Part shown: positions 1-20,634 of the stretch, piece after piece
Numbering within the stretch: position 1 is the stretch's first letter
How the letters are laid out: every line of letters starts with the position of its first letter
Source: Spisula solida
Taxonomy: Eukaryota; Mollusca; Bivalvia; Venerida; Mactridae
Direction: 5' to 3'
Assembly (NCBI GenBank): GCA_947247005.1
Contig: OX365951.1
Coordinates: 34,802,899-34,866,898 of the forward strand
DNA length: 64,000 bases
Translations under genes and position numbers: made by a program
Notes under the pieces: model-generated
Seen by the model: only the letters and a program-made list of their open reading frames with translations
Told to the model about the DNA's origin: nothing
Database searches by the model: none

Positions 1-33
1 GGTGATGACCATTCAAACAAATAATGAGGGTGA

Positions 34-220
34 CACGCTAGCCGAGTGGTTAAACTTCTCAACTACCAATACCAAGTTCCCTGGTTCGATTTACTGCCGA
101 GGCACTGGAAATTTCAGAAATGCTTTTTTGAGTGTTTTCCACTAGAGATGAACTGGTTGGTAGCCCAGAGGTAATCTCGAGTGTGTCTGTTCCCTGGAAA
201 GGTCATTGTTAGGAACAAAC
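34..220 (+). repeat. tRNA-headed SINE copy
   Basis: The head looks like a tRNA gene: an A-box-like GCCGAGTGGTTAA near 41-53 and a B-box-like GGTTCGATT near 82. It is followed by a core containing GATGAACTGGTTG (about 147-159) and a word close to CTCGAGTGTGTC. The same core occurs at about 8884 and 33960, so this is a dispersed family. It lies downstream of PSMA4 exon 5 in the gene's intron. The 3' end is approximate. Confidence 0.55.
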
Positions 221-360
221 CAAACGACCACACACTTAGAACGAAAAATGTCTATGATAAATAGTTCCCATATATGGAAATTCATCGAAAAAAAAGTAAA
301 GCATTTTCTGCTTAAATGCTTCATCAATGCCAACCCAGGTTAATGGATATTTATACTTAC

Positions 361-11004
<10,644 letters not shown>

Positions 11005-11314
11005 TGTTCGTGTAGAGCTAGCCTTTTCCAAACAAATATAGAAATATTCGAATTTAAATAACAACGAACACGGAAGCTGTATTTTATAAAATTACATTAC
11101 TACATTTATTTAAAAGTTAACAATGTCATAGGATTATTTCAGTTGCTGTATGTCATAGTTTTATTTCGATATTATAAAATGCGAAACTAATTATTTATGT
11201 ATTCGTTCTCAGGAAGATTCACCATCAATACATTCGCTCATAAAACCCGCAGAGGTTACTTCCCCTATCTTGGTAAAGTAACCATGTGTGGAGTTGCTCT
11301 TGGTTTCAAGACTA

Positions 11315-13800
11315 TGGTGGCATATTTCTGCCACCAGATAGCAGCATACTTATGTAGATAATTAAGTGATTAACACGTTAGGTAACTAGATAATAAGTTA
11401 ATTCATAAACAGTATCTTATCTAGAAAAAAAACACATGATACTGCCACCAACTGCCAGTTCCTACCTCTTTAGAAAAGTGTTAACTTGACAAAGTGTTAT
11501 GTATCTAGTTAGCATGATAATTAACTAGATAATTAAGTGGTTATCTAGTTATATAACGCGTTAACCACTTAATTATCTAGAAAATTAAGTTGTTATGTTA
11601 TAAACGCGTTAGGTATCTAGTTAACCAGATAAATAGCTACATAGTTATGTCGCTAACTAGATAAGTAACTAGTTAATCACATAAACATCTAGATAATTAT
11701 GTGATTATCTTATTAACGCGTTAAGTAACTAGTTAACTAGTTAACTAGTACTAGTAACCAGATAAATATCTAGAAAGATATGTAGTTAAGTTACTAACTA
11801 GATAAATAACGCGTTAACCACTTATCTATAAATAGACATTGCGAAATAACTACCATCCAGTCACTTCACGGGAAAAGAATAGCGGGGGGAATGTAACAGA
11901 CAGAGCGAGCATGACATAACATTTGTACACACAATTTAAATATCTTTATTTCGAATGTACATGTTATTACACATTACATTGTTGTAAACACTACAACATT
12001 CACTGCTATTCTGTTGATACTGCAATTCGACAGTAAAATATGGATGATAATGCGAGAATACGATGGCACGATATCAATAATACGATAGTACGGTGATTAA
12101 AATACGAGAATAGGATAGTGATAACGCGAGAATATGACAGTTCGATAATGACAATGCGATAAGTTTCGCGTTATCATTATCGCATTGTCGCATTATTTTT
12201 ATCGTACTGTCATTTTCTCCTATAATTACCATCGTACCATCGTATTCTCGTATTATCATCATCGTACTACCGTATTATTACTATCGTATTCTCTTATTAT
12301 CCTCGGATCAAACATTTTATGGAGACGTGTCCGTCAAGATATTTCTTTCTTATACCTTATTAAATATAAAACGATGCCCGTACGGATATCGCACGACTGC
12401 ATTCTTTAAAATCGTACGGGGTACACACGAGCTGTGACCACACGCTACGAATGTACAAAAACCGTTAGGATTAAAAAAATTGTGGACTCGTACGAGCTAT
12501 GTGTCCGTATCACAATTCTACAACGTATAGTCATGTGTGTGACGTAAATGAACGTCAACGTCATGTTACAACATTGTGCGTAACGTCAGTACAATTGTTT
12601 CCATGAACAATGTGTTGTTCAACAACAAATTACCAGAATTAAGAGTCAGGTTTCATATTTCACTGTGTTTATCAAAAAGCAGACAGCTTTTCTCATCTTA
12701 GCTTTTCTTATCTTAGGTTGGGGTGTTGTATATATAACAGTATATATAACAGTATATCAAAATAGACTATAGGCTTTGTTTTATCATTCTGTATTGTTGT
12801 ATAATGTTTCAGTTGTACTCTGATATGTAAATTACCGTTAAACACCTTTCACAATTGTCGTACGGAGGACGTGCGACGGGTCTACGATGCAAATTTGGGG
12901 ACAGTTATATTAACTGTTCTATCCAGGAGTATATGAATGACAAGCAATGCATTCTAACTATTTATTGTAAATCACTAAGAACGAGCTAACATAAAAAGAG
13001 ACAGAGTAGAGTATTTATATATGACAGGCTAGAGTATCATGTTACATCTCCTCTCTTGAATTCCTTGAATCAACATATGTACTTAAACATGTCAAATTAA
13101 ACGTGATGATAAAATACACTAAAGTTATAGTTCACAACTGACACTGGTATCGGTCATAGAACTATTCTCACAATAATTTATGAATAGTTTGGGGAAAGGC
13201 AGCCATCAACACTTCTTTATTAAATGTACTGTGTTCCGTGTTTGAGCGACTGAACATTCCTATATTCTAAACAAAAGACATGCGCGAGGTTTTCCGAATG
13301 AACGTCTATTTATAGATAAGTGGTTAACGCGTTATTTATCTAGTTTACCAGATAAATATCTAGATAATTATCATGCTAACTAGATACGTAACGCGTTGAT
13401 AAGATAACTACTTAACTATCTAGATAATTATCAGGTTAACGCGTTATTTATCTAGATAACCACATAATTATTTGGATATTTATCTGGTTAACTAGATACT
13501 TAACGCGTTAATAAGATAACCACTTATTTTTCTAGATAATTATCATGCTAACTAGATACGTAACACGTTAATAACTTAGCAGTTATATGTTGAAACGGTT
13601 TAAGTAGTGGCAGTTACTGGCACTATCATGCATTTTCTCCCTGTTCAGATATTTATTTTACTTGAAATATTATCTAGTTACCTAACGCGTTTACCACATA
13701 ATTATCGAGATAATTAAGTTGTTATCTAGTTACCTAACGCGTTAACCACTTATTTATCTAAATGATTAAGTGGTTATCTGGTGGCAGAAATATGCCACCA
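11315..13800. mobile_element. 2.5 kb foldback-type element with ~500 bp inverted arms
   Basis: Perfectly inverted ends TGGTGGCATATTTCTGCCAC (11315) and its complement ending 13800, each flanked by TA (11313-11314, 13801-13802). The arms (11315 to about 11846, and about 13300 to 13800) are built of short words such as TAGTTAACTAGATAA and TAACGCGTTAACCACTTA. They close with a perfect inverted match, for example GATAAATAACGCGTTAACCA near 11802. The 1.45 kb centre has no transposase ORF and holds an imperfect hairpin (12040-12300). A 167 bp relative lies at 25309-25475. Confidence 0.75.
12040..12300. repeat. Imperfect palindrome of CGATA/GTATT words
   Basis: The left half is a run of words like GAGAATACGATGG, AATACGATAGTACG and GATAATGACAATGCGATAA. 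The right half is its rough reverse complement (TTATCATTATCGCATTGTCG, CCATCGTATTCTCGTATTAT). The centre is near 12168. It lies inside the foldback element and would fold into a long imperfect hairpin. Confidence 0.6.
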
Positions 13801-14353
13801 TACAAGACATCAAATGAATTTGTTATTTAGCTCAACACAAATTTCCGTCCGAAACAATGTCAACTTTTTACTCTCAAAATATATTAATCAACACAAAATA
13901 GCTTCCAGCTTTTAAAGGAAAATGAAATGAAGAAAGTAAGTTAGGTCTTTATTTTACAATATAACATATTTACAATAACGCAATCTTCCATACGGGCCTC
14001 GACATATTTACATATATGTATGTACACACGGGGTAAACAACATTCAGTCTACCAAATCATTATTCTGCATCCGGTCTGTCGAAAAAAATAGGCCATAGCC
14101 AATGCAACTACAACAACAACAATCACGTGTTTTTCGCATGTAATCGTTAATGGGGATTTTCCCGGACGCTGCGCGGCCGGGGATAAATCCCCTATTAAGA
14201 AAAAATTATTGAACACAGTACATGAATCATGAAAATAAATATCTTATCACTTACATTTGCAAATAATAAAGACATGCAAAGAATTGGTAATAATAAATTG
14301 TGCTAAAATATATTCACATGATGGGTCTGTTGTATTGCTTAACTATGGGTTTT

Positions 14354-14795
14354 TCAATTTGATGTATGCATTTTGGAAAATATGTATTGAGTCTGATACT
14401 CGTATACTGACTTAGGTATATCATTCCATATTTTCGGTCCCGAGTAGGCAAGCGATTTTCTGGAAAATTCAAACTTTGGTGATGGTACAAATAGATCTTT
14501 ATTGGTTTCTGATCTTAGAATACATGAATGAACTTGTAAATTTTTGTTGCATGTTTTTTTGAAACTGATTTTCGTTGAGTGATTTGTACACACGAATAGA
14601 TTTTATATTTAACTCTTTGGTCAAATTTCATTCACTAAAGTTTATTGAAACGAACATCAGAGGGAAAGTCTTTTACGTCAATTAGTATGACGCGTGCTGT
14701 CCGTTTTTTTGGAATTAAATGATTTCATCAATGAGTATTGTGTCTGTGTTAGCCCAAATTGAACAGCAATAATCTAGGTGTGGGAGGATGTACAG
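14354..14795 (-). pseudogene. Decayed non-LTR retrotransposon reverse transcriptase, C-terminal part
   Basis: Minus-strand fragments resemble the end of LINE reverse transcriptases. LYILPHLDYCCSIWAN is read near 14795-14748. After stops and a frame change, DLFVPSPKFEFSRKSLAYSG and PKIWNDIPKSV are read near 14500-14395. The thumb/connection-like 'PHLDYC.IW' and 'SYSGPKIWN.LP' patterns are typical of Jockey/CR1/RTE-type elements. Stops and frameshifts show it is dead, and the catalytic core is absent. Confidence 0.65.
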
Positions 14796-14829
14796 GCAAT
14801 AAAATAACAATAATAATTTTCTTGTTGGT

Positions 14830-16130
14830 ACATCTATACTGGTAGACACCGTACACCGGATATTATAGCCCCCTACTTCACACGAAAACGAAAGTAAAAG
14901 TGGATATCGATTTCAGACGACGGTAAGTTTTCAATGATGATTCCGTAAATACTAATGTGATCCACTTGAAGTGAACACATTCAAGCATCGGAGTATTTAT
15001 TTCAAATCCCCAATGTGCTCATTTCCTCTGACCTTTCCTTATTTCTTGACAAGTAGCACTGTTGAAGGACAATGCAGAAAACGTATATTTTTCTTTTATT
15101 ACAGCTAAAGTATGTGTTTCCCATGACTCTATTTAGATTTAAACTTTTACCTGTCATGTACCGCATTTATCAGCATGGAAGAAGATTTCTAGAAATTAAC
15201 AAGGTGTCCAAAATATATATTCTCCAACATAAAACTACGAAATAACGCATTACTTATTACTTATTAGTTACATATGCGCGCATTTTGGGTAAAATTACAT
15301 AATTGTATGTTCGATTGTAACGTGTTTTAACGTGTTAGGTGTCCGTGGTTTTCGACTTATCTTTTCGGGTGACCGATGCTTTCTATGCTGTAATATTGGG
15401 GAGTTGAGCAAACATATTTGAAAGTAAGAAGCCGTCTAGGACCACTATAATGATGGTTTAAAATATATATAATTATATATAATATACTTATTACATGTAT
15501 ATCTAATGCATGGATATCTTTTCATCACACAAATATATTTTTACCGCATACATGTACTTAGTTAATAATAATTTTCAAGATAACAACAAAAATGTAGTTT
15601 CGAAATATATAATAGAAATGTGCACTTTATAGAACATATAAATTACCTGTAAACTTAGAGCTACGTATATATGCAAGGCTAGCTCTTGAGTTACCACACA
15701 AATGTGAACATATTGAATTTACATAGATAAACTCACAATACAAAACTATTATATTTATGGGTAAAGTGTGACATGAACATGTAAATCATGGTTCCCAGTG
15801 TTCAATTACATGTATCAGATCAAAGAGTAATTCACTCATGAATGATTGCATTCAGATTAATAAAACAAAATCGTATGCATGGAAGGTTGTTGTTCTTGTA
15901 TACTTTTAAAATGTACATGTACTAATCTGCGCACAGTATTCGACATTATAAGCGATATTTCGGCGATATAAGCACATGTTTATTTCTGACCACTTTCCGG
16001 CGGGCTTATTTACAGAGCGACAAAATGCATTACGTAAATGCATGATTTTTTATAAGCAGGACATACTTATGATGAAAGTTCATCGTTATTGAGTAGTTGG
16101 ACTAAAATATTACAATACCTTTAAATCAGG
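14830..16130. other. Intergenic stretch upstream of the membrane-protein cluster
   Basis: AT-rich sequence with no recognisable gene or element. It must hold the promoter and 5' UTR of the gene at 16131, but no unambiguous core promoter motif can be chosen by eye. Confidence 0.4.
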
Positions 16131-18941
16131 ATGAAGGTGGTACAATTTAACTGTTTCTTGTTTATTCTGTTGAGTTCTTTCTGCTACCAGGGGACAGTGT
16201 CACATAACAGTACATTTAAACCTGTTACTATTAACGGCACAGACAAAGGGTACGTACATAAGGATATAAGCGTCGGCAATGCGACATGCAAATTGATTCC
16301 AACTGTGCTGGACATTCGTGACGAGATTGCTAACCTTGCAAACGCAGATTACAAGCTTGTAAAACTTAAAATCCAAATTGACGGTACAAACATCACGTTA
16401 AGAAATATATATTCTGCGTCAGGTTATCACCCGCGGGAATGGGTTATAGCAACAAGTACAACGGGGAAATCCATGCTGATGTTACGTGAATATTTTGAAC
16501 CGATGTCTTTGTACACGCTAGGCTATGGTGTTTCCAGCTTGGACATAATACTAGCACAACACCCGAGTAATTGCTTGGATAATATTCATATCTCTCAAAT
16601 CGAAACTCTTTTGAGAAGAAGCATTTTAGATAATTTCGAATCCGATTTCTCACTACCAGAAACTTCAGAAGTATGTAACCAACATATTGTATCTAAAGAA
16701 GAAGGGATAGCAAACCTTGTATACATTTGTTGCAAAAAGGACTTGTCTCAAAATGGTGAAGTCGTGTGTCGGGAGAATACTGAAACATTCTGGATAATGA
16801 TGTTATTTCTTTCATTGTTCTTAATTCAGGGTTTTACAGTTGCGTACTGCCCAATGCTGTTACCCGATACATTGTTTAAAGCTAGGACGGTATTTCAAAA
16901 GTATACATTCAAAGCAGAATCGAAACCCCTCGTTCTGAATATAAAAGTTGTAAATTCCACAACCCCGATCAGTAAAGACTTCTTGAAAACTCGACGACAT
17001 ACGTTCACACATTTGAGAGGATTCAGGGACCATTTAGATCAGATGACAATAGGAAAGGTTTATACAACGTATGTGAATGGCGTAGAGATGTCTATTCGCG
17101 GAAGCAAACTTACTGCAGACGGTTCTGCTCCATTTGGACTGATGAACTTCATCCATAAATTCTTCAATCGATGTGCTTTACGACAAGAAATCCCGTCAGT
17201 CAGCGCTTGCTGCAATGCAAAAATGTTCACATTACTTTCCCCTCGTATCAGGATAAGATGGTACCAATGTCTTCGGATGTTCATGCTTCTATTTTCTGTG
17301 GTTGCCTGTGCCTCACCATGGATACTAAGAGTTTGGTTTTACTACACATATGAGCAGGACGTTATACAATACAAAGAAGAACTCTACAAATCACTAAATC
17401 TATCCATGCCTTTCAATGGCTTTTTTGTTTCATATTTATCACCAACTCATCCACTTTTTATTTTAATGTATGTATTGTTAGGTCTTGAAGTTGCTTTCTA
17501 TCTCTCACTAACGGACGCAATTAAACGGAAATTGAAGTTCACAATTAGAAAGTGTTTTCGTGACATGCGCTCAAGTTCTAAAATGGAAGCATGCGGATAT
17601 TTCATGTCTAAATTACTTTATCCACTGACACGTTTCGGCATCCTTGGATGTTTAATTGCACCACTGTTTGTTATAGTTCTGCCGCTTCTAGTGCTTTTGT
17701 TGGCTGTGGACGCTCTACCAATTGCAAACCTAACACTTCGCCTAGTTTCAAACTTGGTATATTATACCCTTAGATTGATAAGCCCACAAACATTTAGTTT
17801 TGAAAGTAAAACCGACAATGGTAAGTGTGGACGCTGGATAAATAACAGATTAGCAGCCATTCTTGTGACTGATTTTAAAGAGCACAATACGAGAATCAAT
17901 CAATTAATACACGTGTCATCTCTTATTATGACGCTCGTGTCCATTTGGTGCATTTTGATTATCGCTGTTGACTGTATATCATTCTATGTTGAATGCATCG
18001 TATATGGGTTGGTTGGGTTCATTCTTAATCCTAGTGACACCATGAAGTATGTCTCTTTAGTTTTACTGTTTGTTGTTTATGGTGTAGAGTGTTTCAGTGG
18101 TGTTAATAGGCGGTATATAGCCTACGGTAAAGCTATCAATGCAAAGGTTCAAACAATGCTTGACGAACGGTTGAAGGTGGTGGCCTCACAAAACGCAAAG
18201 GACCAAGTTAATTCGGCGTTTCGGATAGACAGCAATGATAACATGGAACCTATGCATCTTGTCGCTGGCTCCGAGAGATACTTAAAATGGCAGGCACTGC
18301 GTCTTGTTTTGTTTTTGGATCGTTCAGACATACCATTCATTCCCAAATCATTTCTCAGGGAAATGGGAAAGTTAAAGCACCCTGTTTGCCCTGGCCAAGT
18401 ACATATCTTATACTTGAAAGCCTTTCTCGACTTTGCATCGATTGTTCTGTTCCTTTTCTTTGTCTTCATTGTTATATTTGCTTTTGGACAAGCACAGGAT
18501 ATATCCTCTGGGGGACAAGCTATAGCAGCACTTGGAAGTGGATTTCTCCCGCTGATACTTAGAAAATTTCTCTTCCAATCACACGGTGGATCCTCTGTGG
18601 ATACATCGAACATGGCATGGCAATATATGTTTGAAGACGCTGTTACTAAGTACAAGGATAGATGGAACTTTGAAGATTTGCATGTGACACATTTTGAGAA
18701 AGCCGAACCACGAGAAGTTGGTGCAGCAGGTACCACAGACGAAAGTGTGGTTGGTGAAGACACGACACCACCTGATACGGCATTACTGTCAAATTATCAG
18801 ATGCAAAATACCGATGTCCATTTAATAGCTAAACGGGTTCGCAGTCACATGTTTGTATTTTATGTTCCTCGTACCCGTGCGGCTGAATGCGAAGATGATG
18901 AACTGTTAAATGAAGATAGTGAAAAAGAGACTATTGTTTAA
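16131..18941 (+). CDS. Multi-pass membrane protein, cluster paralog 1 (936 aa, single exon)
   Basis: I do not recognise a named family; function is unknown. The start is chosen because residues 1-24 form a signal peptide (hydrophobic FLFILLSSFCYQ). The ectodomain (about 25-220) has N-glycosylation sequons at 26, 35, 50 and 87, the block GYHPREWVIATSTTGKSMLM (99-118), and cysteines including a CC pair at 200-201. Hydrophobic spans lie near 221-241, 379-402, 443-460, 503-528, 592-618, 619-633, 639-656 and 765-788, with a further weak one near 798-812. The loop at 463-485 is strongly basic, as expected for a cytoplasmic loop. The acidic tail contains YVPRTRAAECEDDELL and ends in ETIV, a class I PDZ ligand. 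No intron interrupts 2.8 kb of coding. The last codons merge into a 32 bp tandem repeat. AATAAA lies at 19671. Confidence 0.92.
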   Translation: MKVVQFNCFLFILLSSFCYQGTVSHNSTFKPVTINGTDKGYVHKDISVGNATCKLIPTVLDIRDEIANLANADYKLVKLKIQIDGTNITLRNIYSASGYHPREWVIATSTTGKSMLMLREYFEPMSLYTLGYGVSSLDIILAQHPSNCLDNIHISQIETLLRRSILDNFESDFSLPETSEVCNQHIVSKEEGIANLVYICCKKDLSQNGEVVCRENTETFWIMMLFLSLFLIQGFTVAYCPMLLPDTLFKARTVFQKYTFKAESKPLVLNIKVVNSTTPISKDFLKTRRHTFTHLRGFRDHLDQMTIGKVYTTYVNGVEMSIRGSKLTADGSAPFGLMNFIHKFFNRCALRQEIPSVSACCNAKMFTLLSPRIRIRWYQCLRMFMLLFSVVACASPWILRVWFYYTYEQDVIQYKEELYKSLNLSMPFNGFFVSYLSPTHPLFILMYVLLGLEVAFYLSLTDAIKRKLKFTIRKCFRDMRSSSKMEACGYFMSKLLYPLTRFGILGCLIAPLFVIVLPLLVLLLAVDALPIANLTLRLVSNLVYYTLRLISPQTFSFESKTDNGKCGRWINNRLAAILVTDFKEHNTRINQLIHVSSLIMTLVSIWCILIIAVDCISFYVECIVYGLVGFILNPSDTMKYVSLVLLFVVYGVECFSGVNRRYIAYGKAINAKVQTMLDERLKVVASQNAKDQVNSAFRIDSNDNMEPMHLVAGSERYLKWQALRLVLFLDRSDIPFIPKSFLREMGKLKHPVCPGQVHILYLKAFLDFASIVLFLFFVFIVIFAFGQAQDISSGGQAIAALGSGFLPLILRKFLFQSHGGSSVDTSNMAWQYMFEDAVTKYKDRWNFEDLHVTHFEKAEPREVGAAGTTDESVVGEDTTPPDTALLSNYQMQNTDVHLIAKRVRSHMFVFYVPRTRAAECEDDELLNEDSEKETIV

Positions 18942-19260
18942 ATGAAGGCATTGTTTAAGAGACTATTGGTTAAATGAAGACAGTGTAAAAGAGACTATTG
19001 TTTAAATGAAGACAGTGTAAAAGAGACTATTGTTTAAACGAAGACAGTGTAAAAGAGACTATTGTTTAAATGAAGACAATGTAAAAGAGACTATTGTTTA
19101 AATGAAGACAGTGTGAAAGAGACTATTGTTTACATCAAAACAATGTAAAAGAGAATATTGTTTAAATGAAGACAATGTAAAAGAGACTATTTTTAAATGA
19201 AGACAATGTAAAAGAGATTATTGTTTGAATGAAGACAGTGAAAAAGAGACTATTGTTTAA
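18910..19260 (+). repeat. 32 bp minisatellite derived from the 3' end of paralog 1
   Basis: Eleven copies (ten of 32 bp, one of 31 bp) of a unit like ATGAAGACAGTGTAAAAGAG plus ACTATTGTTTAA. The first copy is the coding end of the gene: its EDSEKETIV codons and stop. The rest follow in the 3' UTR. Inner copies mostly carry GTGTAAAAG, where an in-register reading would stop. The last copy (19229-19260) again has GTGAAAAAG, like the coding copy. The second copy is the most diverged. Confidence 0.9.
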
Positions 19261-19670
19261 ATGAGGAATCATTGAGCGTCATTACTGATCTGAAATGAAT
19301 CAATTAGTTCACACTAGGTAGATGATCAATTTTTGAATTGTCATTATTGTTATTATTAGTCAATCAAGATGAAACTTTGTGTGTTGAGGAAAATGTGTAT
19401 GTGGGCTAGTACGTTCCAAACGACGCATGTTTTTTTATAGAATGGAAATACAACATGAAGGCTTTTAACACGATCAAGTACAAAATGTATACATTATATG
19501 TTTTTGATGTTTGCTGTATTTTACATATCCGTGCTAGTTTTCTTATTTTACATTTTTTGCTGTTCAATATTATTGAATGTACGTGTGCTACCATATTTAC
19601 TTTTAGGTGTCATGATTTTACACATGTTTTGGGAGAGGGTTTAATATAATGTTTAGAATAATGTTTACGT

Positions 19671-19676
19671 AATAAA
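19671..19676 (+). promoter_or_regulatory. Poly(A) signal for paralog 1
   Basis: AATAAA, 730 bp after the stop codon and beyond the minisatellite. It is the first good hexamer in the correct orientation that I see, but use is not proven. Confidence 0.45.
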
Positions 19677-19679
19677 TAT

Positions 19680-20634
19680 TAAAACTAAATCAATTGCCTA
19701 TTGTTATTTATATGGTCAAGGGCGGTCCATAAAACCCAACGACTTACACAACGACCTGCATCACAAGGCGCTTCTTATGAGCCTATTTTCATAAAAATCG
19801 GAACAGGTCATGTTGAAAAACTGTAGTTGAAAAAGTTTGTTTTTCCGTATGTAAAGAGTAGTTTTCAGACAGTTTTTCTAATTTTCTCAAAATATGAATT
19901 GTGTACTTACGACCTTCTCATTCTAAGCCAGCGAAATAGCAAAGAATCTGCTGCGGAAATTGGTACGGGAACATTGCATTATTGCGCGAGATATTGTGAA
20001 ACATACGTTCATGATATTGTACATTGTAGACAGTATGACCAAATAGCCGTTTGCCAATTTCATTAAATACAAGATTTTCGCAATGTCAGAACATTGCAGC
20101 ACAACGTATTAATTTTGTAAAAACGACTAATATTTTAAATGTTAGATAAAATCGCTCATGAATCATACCCATAGAAATAAACAGTAATTGCACTACGAAC
20201 ACGAGTAGACCCAATGGTATACATGTATAATAAGTGATCAATAACTACCGAATACAGTCATTGTCAATCATCGTCCCCGTACACACTAGTATGCTGTCCT
20301 TGAGTTAAATTTAATATACACTTTAGCATATTAAGTTACAAACAAATCAGATAAAAGAAGATTTGCAAGCATGCATGCGAACTGTCGCATTGAATTTTAT
20401 AACATAACGATTGCACATTGAAAAAAATGTGTTCTAGTAGGTACATGTATTTAAACTGAACAAATAAAGGTAATATTATAATCCGCTTAATTAATACCTG
20501 CTCAAACAGTCGTAATGTAAGCGAGTACGACAGCACCGTTACTTTAACTCATAGAATGTAGGTTAATTTAAATTTACAATAAACATATTATTGAACAGGA
20601 TATTATTTTAGAGTAATGAAAATAGCAAGAGAAA
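19680..20634. other. Intergenic spacer between paralogs 1 and 2
   Basis: About 0.95 kb without a recognisable gene or repeat. It presumably contains the promoter and 5' leader of paralog 2. Confidence 0.4.

Noticed and set aside
34..110. Possible tRNA-Leu/Ser gene
   Set aside because: No acceptor stem pairing; followed by the SINE core found elsewhere in the window.
18149..18763. 204-codon antisense ORF in paralog 1, with similar antisense ORFs in paralogs 2 and 3
   Set aside because: It lies fully inside a strongly supported coding region, and its conservation follows from the sense-strand similarity.
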